Positions 57,075 to 64,000 of a stretch of DNA of 64,000 bases are shown here, in pieces. Made by a program: the position numbers and the translations under genes. Numbering within the stretch: the first letter of the stretch is position 1; every line of letters starts with the position of its first letter. The notes under the pieces are model-generated. The model saw only the letters and a list, made by a program, of their open reading frames with translations, had not been told where the DNA came from and did not search any database. Source of the DNA: Saprospiraceae bacterium (GTDB lineage: Bacteria > Bacteroidota > Bacteroidia > Chitinophagales > Saprospiraceae); assembly GCA_016716335.1 (NCBI GenBank), contig JADJWN010000003.1:124001-188000 (forward strand), read 5' to 3'.

Positions 57075-58097
57075 TCAAAGGACAGCGTTTCCTTCAAGAT
57101 TTTGTACTAATCTGTCAGCAAAATAAGGTGCCAATGAAGTACCTTTGGTACCCATCCCGTTAAAAAAATACATTCCCGGAAATTCCTTATGCTGCAAAAT
57201 AATGGGTCTTCGGTTTTTTGTGGCCGGCCTTATAGCGGCTTTATGGTCTGTAATCTCAAAAGGTACTTTGAGCATGCTTTGCAGGTTGGCAAGAATTTTT
57301 TCTTTGGCAGACTCAGAGGGTTGTTCATTCTCAGCCCTCCATTCATAGCCACGACCCACCCAATAGATGTCATCATACAGATGAGCTATAAACTGGTCGT
57401 GTTTAATAAGATTCCTGAAATCTGCATCAGGTATCTTGATGAATAAAACCTCTCCTTTGGAAGGGAAAAGGCAGATCGGGAAAAAACGGATTATTTTCCC
57501 GCGAAAACCCTCGCAGAATATGATTTTGCCGGCCATTAACTCTTTATATTCAAAAAATGAACCGGTAAACCTGAGCTCCTTATGGTCAAATGACCCGATT
57601 TGCAGAGATCCCTGACTTTGGAGTATTTCCCGGGTTCTGTCTAATAGTAATGGCAGATTAACCTGAAAACCACCCCGGACTACACCATAACTGCTTGCCG
57701 GTAAGATGTATGGTCTGAATTCCTCAAAGGAAGAAAATTCTGTGCAGTAATCCTGATAGTCAGGGTCTCCGGTCCTTGATATCCACTTATTTTCTGCTTC
57801 AATATTATCCAATCCTCTGTAGATCAGTTTTTCGGCAATGAGAGGTGCGGACCAATTCATCTGTAAAGCCTGATAGTACTGATGGGCAAAGGGAATTATC
57901 ACGTCAGCCATCCAGGTTTTTACAAAATTTTTTCCGGTCACGGGGTTTACTATACCCGCTGCAATGCGGGATGAGGTAACAGGATGTCCCTGATCTATAA
58001 CCAACAAGGATTTGTTGCGTTCTCTCAGCATCAGTGCCAGAATGCTTCCGCAGATACCCTGCCCTACGATAAGGTAATCATAATATTTCATAGGCAT
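57075..58097 (-). CDS. FAD-dependent oxidoreductase (DAO family)
   Basis: The 340-residue protein starts MPMKYYDYLIVGQGICGSILALML, a Rossmann dinucleotide-binding motif, followed by SSRIAAGIVNPVTGKNF. The C-terminal FAD-binding part is HKAAIRPATKNRRPII and FNGMGTKGTSLAPYFADRL. It resembles glycine/D-amino-acid oxidases, substrate unknown. The ATG at 58097 overlaps the yjbR stop (TGATG), supporting this start over upstream in-frame options, although the ATG at 58091 is also possible. It is the last gene of ribA-yjbR-DAO. Confidence 0.82.
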   Translation of the reverse strand: MPMKYYDYLIVGQGICGSILALMLRERNKSLLVIDQGHPVTSSRIAAGIVNPVTGKNFVKTWMADVIIPFAHQYYQALQMNWSAPLIAEKLIYRGLDNIEAENKWISRTGDPDYQDYCTEFSSFEEFRPYILPASSYGVVRGGFQVNLPLLLDRTREILQSQGSLQIGSFDHKELRFTGSFFEYKELMAGKIIFCEGFRGKIIRFFPICLFPSKGEVLFIKIPDADFRNLIKHDQFIAHLYDDIYWVGRGYEWRAENEQPSESAKEKILANLQSMLKVPFEITDHKAAIRPATKNRRPIILQHKEFPGMYFFNGMGTKGTSLAPYFADRLVQNLEGNAVL

Positions 58098-58453
58098 CAG
58101 AGACTTTCGAGCCATTCCCTCTGCTTTTTGGGCAGTCCTTTTACCACAAGGTCATAGGAATGATCTATAAGCGAAAACAGTAATTTTTCATCCAGCGAAG
58201 CTTCAAAAAGTACAGTATTCCAGTGTTTTTTATTCATGTGGAATCCGGGCCTTATGTCTTCATATTGTTCGCGGAGCTGCTCTGCCCATTCAGGATCGCA
58301 TTTCAGATTGACGGACAAGGGCACTTCATTGATGTCGGAGGCCGCAAACATTTTTCCCACAACTTTCAGCACCAGTGTGGTCTCATCAAAAGGAAAGCTC
58401 TCTTCAACTCCCTTTTTGGTCATACAATAGTCCAGAAAAGCTGACAAATCCAT
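58097..58453 (-). CDS. MmcQ/YjbR family protein
   Basis: The 118-residue protein has the YjbR pattern: LDYCMTKKGVEESFPFDETTLVLKVVGKMFA, PLSVNLKCDPEWAEQLREQY, GFHMNKKHWNTV and HSYDLVVKGLPKK. The fold resembles DNA-binding domains but the role is not settled. It starts 8 bp behind ribA and overlaps the oxidoreductase start by 1 bp. Confidence 0.88.
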   Translation of the reverse strand: MDLSAFLDYCMTKKGVEESFPFDETTLVLKVVGKMFAASDINEVPLSVNLKCDPEWAEQLREQYEDIRPGFHMNKKHWNTVLFEASLDEKLLFSLIDHSYDLVVKGLPKKQREWLESL

Positions 58454-58461
58454 ATGTCCGG

Positions 58462-59049
58462 TTAAATAAGGTGACCCATCACTTTTTTCTTGGTATCCAT
58501 GTAGGCTTCATTCTCAGCCTTGGGCCTGATGATGAGTGGAATTCTGCTGTTCAATGTGATTTCAGACATATCAATGGCCATAAGTTTTTCGGGATTATTG
58601 GTCAGCAGATTGATGGAAGATATGCCCAGATCCTTGAGTATGAAAATAGCAATATCATAATCCCGCTGGTCGGGTTCGAAGCCAAGATGTACATTGGCAT
58701 CCACCGTGTTGAGTCCCTGATCCTGTAGGTTGTAGGCCTTGAGTTTTGGTATCAATCCTATACCCCGGCCTTCCTGTCTGAGGTATATCAACACTCCTTT
58801 GTCCTGATTGATAATTCTGAGGGCTTCTTCAAATTGTTCTCCGCAATCGCATCGGGTCGAACCGAAAAGATCACCGGTGAGGCACTCTGAATGAATGCGT
58901 ACAGTAACCGGTTTGGAGGTATCGATATCTCTGTGCACAAAGGCAAGATGAGCCTGGTTTTCTGCATCGGAGGCCGCATATGCGATGAGATCAAAATCCC
59001 CCCATTTGGATGGCAGGTGTGTACGCACTTGTCTTTTAAGGTCTATCAA
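58462..59049 (-). CDS. ribA: GTP cyclohydrolase II
   Basis: It opens GTP to the first intermediate of riboflavin synthesis. The zinc site CLTGDLFGSTRCDCG, the catalytic LRQEGRGIGL, and LQDQGLNTVDAN and LLTNNPEKL are all present. It lacks the RibB domain found in RibBA fusions. The TTG at 59049 gives MIDLKRQVRTHLPSKWGDF, which aligns with the E. coli RibA start. The frame extends to a TTG at 59073, but that codon sits inside the -7 box. It leads ribA-yjbR-DAO. Confidence 0.9.
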   Translation of the reverse strand: MIDLKRQVRTHLPSKWGDFDLIAYAASDAENQAHLAFVHRDIDTSKPVTVRIHSECLTGDLFGSTRCDCGEQFEEALRIINQDKGVLIYLRQEGRGIGLIPKLKAYNLQDQGLNTVDANVHLGFEPDQRDYDIAIFILKDLGISSINLLTNNPEKLMAIDMSEITLNSRIPLIIRPKAENEAYMDTKKKVMGHLI

Positions 59050-59070
59050 AATATGTGAATCTTTGCGGCA

Positions 59071-59078
59071 CAAATTTA
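59071..59078 (-). promoter_or_regulatory. -7 box of the ribA operon
   Basis: On the minus strand TAAATTTG fits TAnnTTTG and would start transcription near 59064, about 15 nt before the TTG start at 59049. No -33 TTTG was found at normal spacing. Confidence 0.45.
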
Positions 59079-59243
59079 GTAAAAGTTATGCAGGCGGTGT
59101 GTTACAGCCTTTCGTAATCAGTAACAACAGTGCTGAAATAAGGTTTTACATGCTCAAAAATGCCACAGTAGTAATGGGATATGTACTACCGGTAATGTTA
59201 TTTCTCTGATATCACTTCTGCTTTGGTTTTTGGGTAGTACGGA

Positions 59244-61976
59244 CTATTTTATATGTGTAAGTCCCTGCACCTGCAGACTGCCTTCATTCATTACAGAACT
59301 ACCACCATTTTGCAGGTTATTATCTATGATGGTTATGTTTTTGAGTGTAAGATTACCGGAGTTCATGACTGCCCGTCCGTTATTATTGGGACCGTTGCCT
59401 GCAATGAGTGTCAGATTGTCCAATATCACATTATTGTTATTCTGAATGGTGAAAACAGGAAAATTGCCATTGGCGGCCACGGTAAGTTCTTTGTCGGGAT
59501 TGACTATTACATTAATATTTTTATTAATGTTTAATGTATTGGAAGTAAGGTTTATGGTAGAGCCATAGAGATTGGGAGATATGAGTATGGTATCTCCCGG
59601 TGTCGCACAATTGATGGCAGATCTCAGAGAATTGGTGCCATTATCAGAGGTATTCATCACATATCTGCAGCAGGAGGCGGGCATGTCAAAAGCCTGTGTA
59701 CCATCATTCTTATTATTGGTAGCACCCTGCTGGGCACTGAATCCAAGTCCTCTCTTTGCAAAAGCCTCCCAGATCAGACATTGGTTTTTGCCGCCATATA
59801 TCGCTACATCAGCCTGCAGTATTGCATTCCTTCCACTCACAAATCCGGGAGAACAGGGTTGTAACTTTAAGGCTTCTGTCACTAATTTCATGGCAATATT
59901 ATTTCCTCCGTTACCTGTGTAAAGGTCCGGGTCGTATCCATACTCTTTGATCAAATTCCAGGTCATGTCCCACAACATCGTGCACCACACGGAGCCCACA
60001 CCATGCGGTGCTGCTAATGTTTTGATGGTATCATAGGTCATAGGATTTACATCCATATCCGTAGTATATGGATATTTTCTTATTCCTACTCCATTGACGG
60101 GTTGATTGATGAGAAAAGTACCAATACCTCTTGGAGTTGAATGTGTATGCTCAGGTTTGATGGTCAGCATGAGCCCAAACCAATCACTCCAGCCTTCGCC
60201 CATCTGCTCCTGATTATTCAGACAGGAAGAGTTGGCGGCACCTCCCGTAAGCCTTATGGATATACCGTGGCCATATTCATGGGCTATCACTCCGCTATCA
60301 AAGTCACTGTCTAATTGCAGATTACCGGTAGCTGTAATTGTTACGGTCAGATTGGGGATGTGCACACGTATGAGATTGCAATCTGCCTGACTGATCATAA
60401 CACAGGGGATATTTACCTGATTCCCTACGGCACCCGGAGCCATTGAAAAAGGATCACCACTCACATTATTACAAATGATTACAGCTATGGCTCCGGCGTT
60501 TTGAGCATTAAGGCATTTCGCTCCAAATTCACAGCTTCCCCTGTCAATCATGGCAATTTTTCCGGAAATGGCTGCTGAATTCGTCAGCGGATTGCAGGCA
60601 AGGGTTGGATTGGATGAACCGTCATTGGCCAATATTACCTGACCTGAAATATTAAAGGAGCTGGGACCAAATCCTGCCACAGCAGTAGCGTAATTCCCGG
60701 CAGCGGCTTGTGGTGTATTGACTGTAAACTGAGAAGTACTGGAAGCATTCCATATGAACATCTGCATCCTGGGATTACTGCCATCTACCGGGGTTGCAAA
60801 GTTGGCATTGTTGGTGCCACTGCCATCCATGGCGTCTGCCCGTACGAAATCATTGCCTGAGCCGCCATTGCCATAATTATTTTGCTGGAAGTTGCCGGCA
60901 GCTTCAGTAAAGCCGTAACGGTACCATATATCATGCATGATGTTGTTCCAGTAAAAAAGATTGGTGATCGAAGCATTCTGGTTTTGAACTGGTGGCATGG
61001 AAAGATTGAGGGGAAAATCAAAATTGAGATTGGGTCCACCATCCGCCATAGCACCTAAGGTATTATTGTTTCCGTCCAGATCTTCCCGTGCTTCCACATT
61101 ATTGCCTTTAGTGGTGGTAAATTCATGTCCGGGCTGTCCGTTGGTGTCATGCCATCCATAGGGCGAAGCTACCGGGTCAGCCGGATTTACCACAATCATT
61201 CTATTTCCATGATTAGGGCTTTCTATTCCCAGCGGAAATACATTATAGCTCCCTGAATTGGTGAATGCAGGTTTGAATGAAGCGGATGACCTTTCATTCA
61301 TTTTATGATTATGAAATCTGCAATCCTTATGTGCCTTATCACCAAAATTACAGCTGATATAAAGGTTGTGCTTGTAGTGTATCATTCCGGATTCTGCATC
61401 TGCTATAACATGCCACCATTCTGCACCCTCGGCCTTGTGTATGTAGCATTCTCTGGACAACCTTATTTCTCCGTTTTCTGCCGGATAATAAATCAATTTG
61501 ATGGATATATCATCCGTTAGGGCATCTGTTTTGTAAAACTGGTAGGTCTGTAGTTTGTCCATTCCGGCTTCCTTCAGAATTGGTTTGGTATCCGTATGCA
61601 TACCGGCCTCTCTCAAAATCAGGGTTAAGATACTGTCCGCACTGAGTATTTGTGCAGGGGTATAAATGAAACTGTTGAGATCTTTGATAAACTGATCATG
61701 CAGTGCCAGCAATTCCCCATTGGGCAGTAAGTGTATGCTCATCACAGCATTAAATACCGGAATGCTGTCGTAGGTCTGTATCAGATAGGAATGTTCTACA
61801 TTGCTCACCGTACTTACATGATTGCTTTGCAGCAAAAAGGATTCTTTTTCCGAACTGAATCGGTGGGAGGCATCCAGAAAAGGTTTGAAATTCTGTGCAA
61901 GCAGTGCACAAGTGTAAAGAACAAGAAGTAAGCTGATCAACAGTGTGCGTAAACTGAGATATATTTTACCGGTCAT
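59244..61976 (-). CDS. M36-family metallopeptidase (fungalysin-like), C-terminus apparently cut short
   Basis: From the ATG at 61976 there are 910 residues: signal peptide (LISLLLVLYTCALLAQ), an FTP-type propeptide (about 30-190), the M36 catalytic domain with zinc motif HEYGH near residue 563 and Glu in GEGWSDWFG about 30 residues later, and a PA-like insert (KIAMIDRGSCEFGAKC) before it. The last ~100 residues begin a right-handed beta-helix (NNVILDNLTLIAGN) and stop at HIK without a sorting domain. Related proteins normally end in a T9SS domain, so the end may be truncated by a frameshift or lost. It is secreted and degrades protein. Confidence 0.85.
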   Translation of the reverse strand: MTGKIYLSLRTLLISLLLVLYTCALLAQNFKPFLDASHRFSSEKESFLLQSNHVSTVSNVEHSYLIQTYDSIPVFNAVMSIHLLPNGELLALHDQFIKDLNSFIYTPAQILSADSILTLILREAGMHTDTKPILKEAGMDKLQTYQFYKTDALTDDISIKLIYYPAENGEIRLSRECYIHKAEGAEWWHVIADAESGMIHYKHNLYISCNFGDKAHKDCRFHNHKMNERSSASFKPAFTNSGSYNVFPLGIESPNHGNRMIVVNPADPVASPYGWHDTNGQPGHEFTTTKGNNVEAREDLDGNNNTLGAMADGGPNLNFDFPLNLSMPPVQNQNASITNLFYWNNIMHDIWYRYGFTEAAGNFQQNNYGNGGSGNDFVRADAMDGSGTNNANFATPVDGSNPRMQMFIWNASSTSQFTVNTPQAAAGNYATAVAGFGPSSFNISGQVILANDGSSNPTLACNPLTNSAAISGKIAMIDRGSCEFGAKCLNAQNAGAIAVIICNNVSGDPFSMAPGAVGNQVNIPCVMISQADCNLIRVHIPNLTVTITATGNLQLDSDFDSGVIAHEYGHGISIRLTGGAANSSCLNNQEQMGEGWSDWFGLMLTIKPEHTHSTPRGIGTFLINQPVNGVGIRKYPYTTDMDVNPMTYDTIKTLAAPHGVGSVWCTMLWDMTWNLIKEYGYDPDLYTGNGGNNIAMKLVTEALKLQPCSPGFVSGRNAILQADVAIYGGKNQCLIWEAFAKRGLGFSAQQGATNNKNDGTQAFDMPASCCRYVMNTSDNGTNSLRSAINCATPGDTILISPNLYGSTINLTSNTLNINKNINVIVNPDKELTVAANGNFPVFTIQNNNNVILDNLTLIAGNGPNNNGRAVMNSGNLTLKNITIIDNNLQNGGSSVMNEGSLQVQGLTHIK

Positions 61977-62187
61977 TTTATAAAGGGGATTATTAATTAA
62001 GAACAATAAGCATAGTATGAAACAGATACTTAAATATTCTCAAAATTTTCGGTACGCTGAGATGTGAAACAAAATTAATACCAATTATCAGGAAAATGCT
62101 AATCTAACCTTACATTTTAATTATGTCCCGGCTGATATAATTCATCTATTTTAGATGAGCCGGAGATATATGTTATAAAACTTTTGG

Positions 62188-62195
62188 TATTTTTG
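62188..62195 (+). promoter_or_regulatory. -7 box of tRNA-Arg
   Basis: TATTTTTG fits TAnnTTTG and ends 13 bp before the tRNA 5' end. No -33 box was recognised. Confidence 0.4.
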
Positions 62196-62208
62196 CCCTG
62201 CCTTGAAT

Positions 62209-62280
62209 GACCTCGTAGTTCAACGGATAGAATAGGAGTTTCCTAAACTCTTGATCCAAGTTCGATTCTTGGCGAGGTCA
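62209..62280 (+). tRNA. tRNA-Arg, anticodon CCU
   Basis: A full cloverleaf can be drawn. The acceptor stem GACCTCG/CGAGGTC is perfect over 7 bp, the D stem is GTTC/GAAT, the anticodon stem is GGAGT/ACTCT with loop TTCCTAA (anticodon CCT at 62242-62244), and the T stem CCAAG/CTTGG has loop TTCGATT. The discriminator is A and CCA is not encoded. It reads AGG arginine codons. Confidence 0.95.
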
Positions 62281-62283
62281 CAT

Positions 62284-62319
62284 AAAAAAAAGCCGCTTCT
62301 CTTTTGAAGCGGCTTTTTT
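62284..62319. terminator. Bidirectional rho-independent terminator
   Basis: An A-run (62284-62291), GCCGCTTC (62292-62299), a TCTTTT loop, GAAGCGGC (62306-62313) and a T-run (62314-62319) form a perfect terminator on both strands. It ends tRNA-Arg on the plus strand and the dockerin-like T9SS gene on the minus strand. Confidence 0.92.
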
Positions 62320-62349
62320 ACTTATGTTGCGTTTAGTATTTGCCTTGGA

Positions 62350-64000
62350 TTACTTTTGGATAATCTGAACTTTTTTAGTGATGATTCCCTCAGAGGTTCT
62401 GACTTTGAGGATATAGATACCCGAATACAGATGCCCTACATTGAGATCGGCATGATTATCTGATATTACCTGTTCTGAAAAGATATTATTGCCTAATACG
62501 TCTGTCATCGTCACAGAATGGATGATGTTACGGCCATTGAAATGCAGACTCAGATTCTGCTGAGCCGGATTGGGATATACGAGCAGTTTATCTTCTGTGG
62601 GTACAGGCTCTGATTTTTTGAGTCTGTATCTGATATCCACATAGCTGTCTTCCAACATGAACTGCTCACCGGATATATCCTCGATGATTATGCCATCTGT
62701 CTCTATCCGGAACTCAATAAAGTCTTCATCAGTTTTAAACCCATCAGCCTCATCTACAACTATTGAAAACTGCCCGATGATACCGTTGCCACTGCCCGGT
62801 GTGTTGCCGGTACGGGTAAAACCTGCATGTATGGCCCCGTGTACAGGCTGCTTGATCAACTGCAATGTCGGGGATGGATTGGCAAACCAGGAGTTTTCAT
62901 AAAAATATCCCTCCAGTGAACTTGAATCGTAAAACATCGGATTCAGATTCAATCCGAATGCCAGACCGTATATATCTCTCACAGGAGTATTGTTACTGCC
63001 TATCTGTACATAAAGTGTCAGAAGGTCACCGGAGTCCACCTCAGTGCTTGAAGGGATGATATTAAAGGGATAATCCTTGATACCCAATACTTCAGAAGGT
63101 ACCAGCTGGCGCACTGCCCCATAATGATCCTTTACAGCATTTAAGTCATCTGCACTGATCAGACCATCTCCGTCAGCATCCGCAAATTTCAGATTTTTAC
63201 CATTGACTTGTTTTGCCGGCCAGTTGGATGCAAAATCACCATTGCTTGTGAGCCCGGAAGGTGATCTGCCCGGCCCTGAGGCTCCCATATATCTGCCCAA
63301 AGGCAAAAGGTCTGTAACAGACACCCTTCCATCTCCGTTGGTATCCCCTGCCCACACACAGTCATTTCCACTGCATACACAACTGTCAGCGGCTACCTGA
63401 TTGAGTACCTGGAGATAAATTTTATAAATCTTGCATTGAGCACCATTGATGCAATATCGGATATCCAACTCATCCGATCCAAAGTAATTACTGTAAGGAG
63501 TGTAAATAATCACAGCTTTGGACTGCAATGTATTACAGCCGGATTGGATGCTGCCGGATTGGTTGAAAATTTCCACTTCACCAAACTGCGGCGCACTCAG
63601 TAATTCAAATTGATACCCTGCTACAGGGACATCATACTCCAATACAAGCTCCTGATTTTTGAGTACACTGAATTGATAGGAACTGTATTGTGGGGCAAAA
63701 TTTCCAATGTTGATGGTAATTTTCCCGGTTGCGGTATATGTACCATAATTAACAGTGTAACTGAAATTCTTTTGTCCTGTAAATCCTGAAGGCGGATTAT
63801 AAGTGAAATTTCCGTTTCCATTATGCTGAAGCCCCGGTGAAAAAGCAGAAATAGGGAAATTGTTGCTCAGATCGTTAATCAACACATTGAAACTCACGGG
63901 AGTGTTTACAGCGGTGTAAATCACATCATCCACCACACTGCTGGTGTTGACTGTGATAGGGACTATCTTTATTTGTACAGCAACTACTTTATTTTCAGGA
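62350..64000 (-). CDS. T9SS type A protein with dockerin-like domain, 5' end outside the window
   Basis: The frame runs without a stop to the window edge (PENKVVAVQIK... at the very end), so the start lies beyond 64000 and about 550 C-terminal residues are visible. Order seen: a cadherin/Big-like domain with VLINDLSNN, a dockerin-like pair of Ca2+ loops (DTNGDGRVSVTDLL and DADGDGLISADDLNAV), a cohesin- or beta-sandwich-like region and a type A sorting domain (LLVYPNPAQQNLSLHF, GIYILKVRTSEGIITKKVQI). It is probably a cell-surface protein that may dock to a partner. The terminator is 31 bp behind the stop. Confidence 0.85.
   Translation of the reverse strand, partial: PENKVVAVQIKIVPITVNTSSVVDDVIYTAVNTPVSFNVLINDLSNNFPISAFSPGLQHNGNGNFTYNPPSGFTGQKNFSYTVNYGTYTATGKITINIGNFAPQYSSYQFSVLKNQELVLEYDVPVAGYQFELLSAPQFGEVEIFNQSGSIQSGCNTLQSKAVIIYTPYSNYFGSDELDIRYCINGAQCKIYKIYLQVLNQVAADSCVCSGNDCVWAGDTNGDGRVSVTDLLPLGRYMGASGPGRSPSGLTSNGDFASNWPAKQVNGKNLKFADADGDGLISADDLNAVKDHYGAVRQLVPSEVLGIKDYPFNIIPSSTEVDSGDLLTLYVQIGSNNTPVRDIYGLAFGLNLNPMFYDSSSLEGYFYENSWFANPSPTLQLIKQPVHGAIHAGFTRTGNTPGSGNGIIGQFSIVVDEADGFKTDEDFIEFRIETDGIIIEDISGEQFMLEDSYVDIRYRLKKSEPVPTEDKLLVYPNPAQQNLSLHFNGRNIIHSVTMTDVLGNNIFSEQVISDNHADLNVGHLYSGIYILKVRTSEGIITKKVQIIQK

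Noticed and set aside
1..64000. CRISPR arrays, prophage or insertion sequences
   Set aside because: No regularly spaced short repeats, transposase, integrase or phage genes were found. The tandem repeats seen are all within protein-coding genes.

Overview
The window reads as chromosome of a Bacteroidota bacterium, most likely Saprospiraceae or a close relative. The grounds are giant secreted proteins with type IX secretion (T9SS) sorting domains of both kinds (type A, and the type B gliding-motility-associated C-terminal domain), a PorP/SprF-family protein encoded directly behind one of them, SdrD-like and PKD/Ig-like adhesin repeats, and promoters of the Bacteroidota form (TTTG, about 20 nt, TAnnTTTG). 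No phage, insertion sequence, CRISPR array or rRNA was seen. Only one tRNA gene, tRNA-Arg(CCU), was found.

Layout. 0-13.1 kb (-): one 4363-residue repetitive T9SS type B protein with a strong promoter and a leader that could fold. 13.5-17.9 kb (-): two small membrane-protein genes behind a DUF4956 / HlyD-like adaptor / TolC-like operon that has no ABC, RND or MFS pump gene. 18.3-25.1 kb (+): a 2264-residue protein with 16 SdrD-like repeats and a type A sorting domain. 25.3-30.3 kb: bacilliredoxin, HtrA protease, a DUF4159 protein, and an ECF sigma factor overlapping a protein that joins an anti-sigma-like N-terminus to a beta-barrel-like C-terminus. 30.4-35.5 kb: DUF6671 protein, small coiled-coil protein and isocitrate dehydrogenase in one operon, then gatB and a DUF4197 protein. 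35.6-42.4 kb (+): a metzincin protease with Ig-like repeats and a type B sorting domain, followed by porP/sprF. 42.6-54.2 kb: housekeeping genes (SlyD-type FKBP, DUF983, purE, purK, pyrC, M14 peptidase, DinB-like protein, ppk1, purB). 54.2-57.0 kb: a cysteine-rich lipoprotein, a small very AT-rich lipoprotein and a gene-free stretch with inverted repeats. 57.1-64.0 kb: ribA-yjbR-FAD oxidoreductase operon, an M36 metallopeptidase, tRNA-Arg, and a dockerin-like T9SS protein that runs off the end.

Together the genes describe a surface-active organism with large adhesins and proteases exported by T9SS, alongside purine (purB, purE, purK), pyrimidine (pyrC), riboflavin (ribA) and polyphosphate (ppk1) metabolism.

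Caution on sequence quality: six genes (the TIGR02206-like membrane protein, tolC-like, metzincin, ppk1, purB and the cysteine-rich lipoprotein) are each split by a one-step frameshift whose two halves join into one sensible protein. Because purB and ppk1 are among them, uncorrected indels in the sequence are the simplest explanation. These genes are annotated here as single spanning features.
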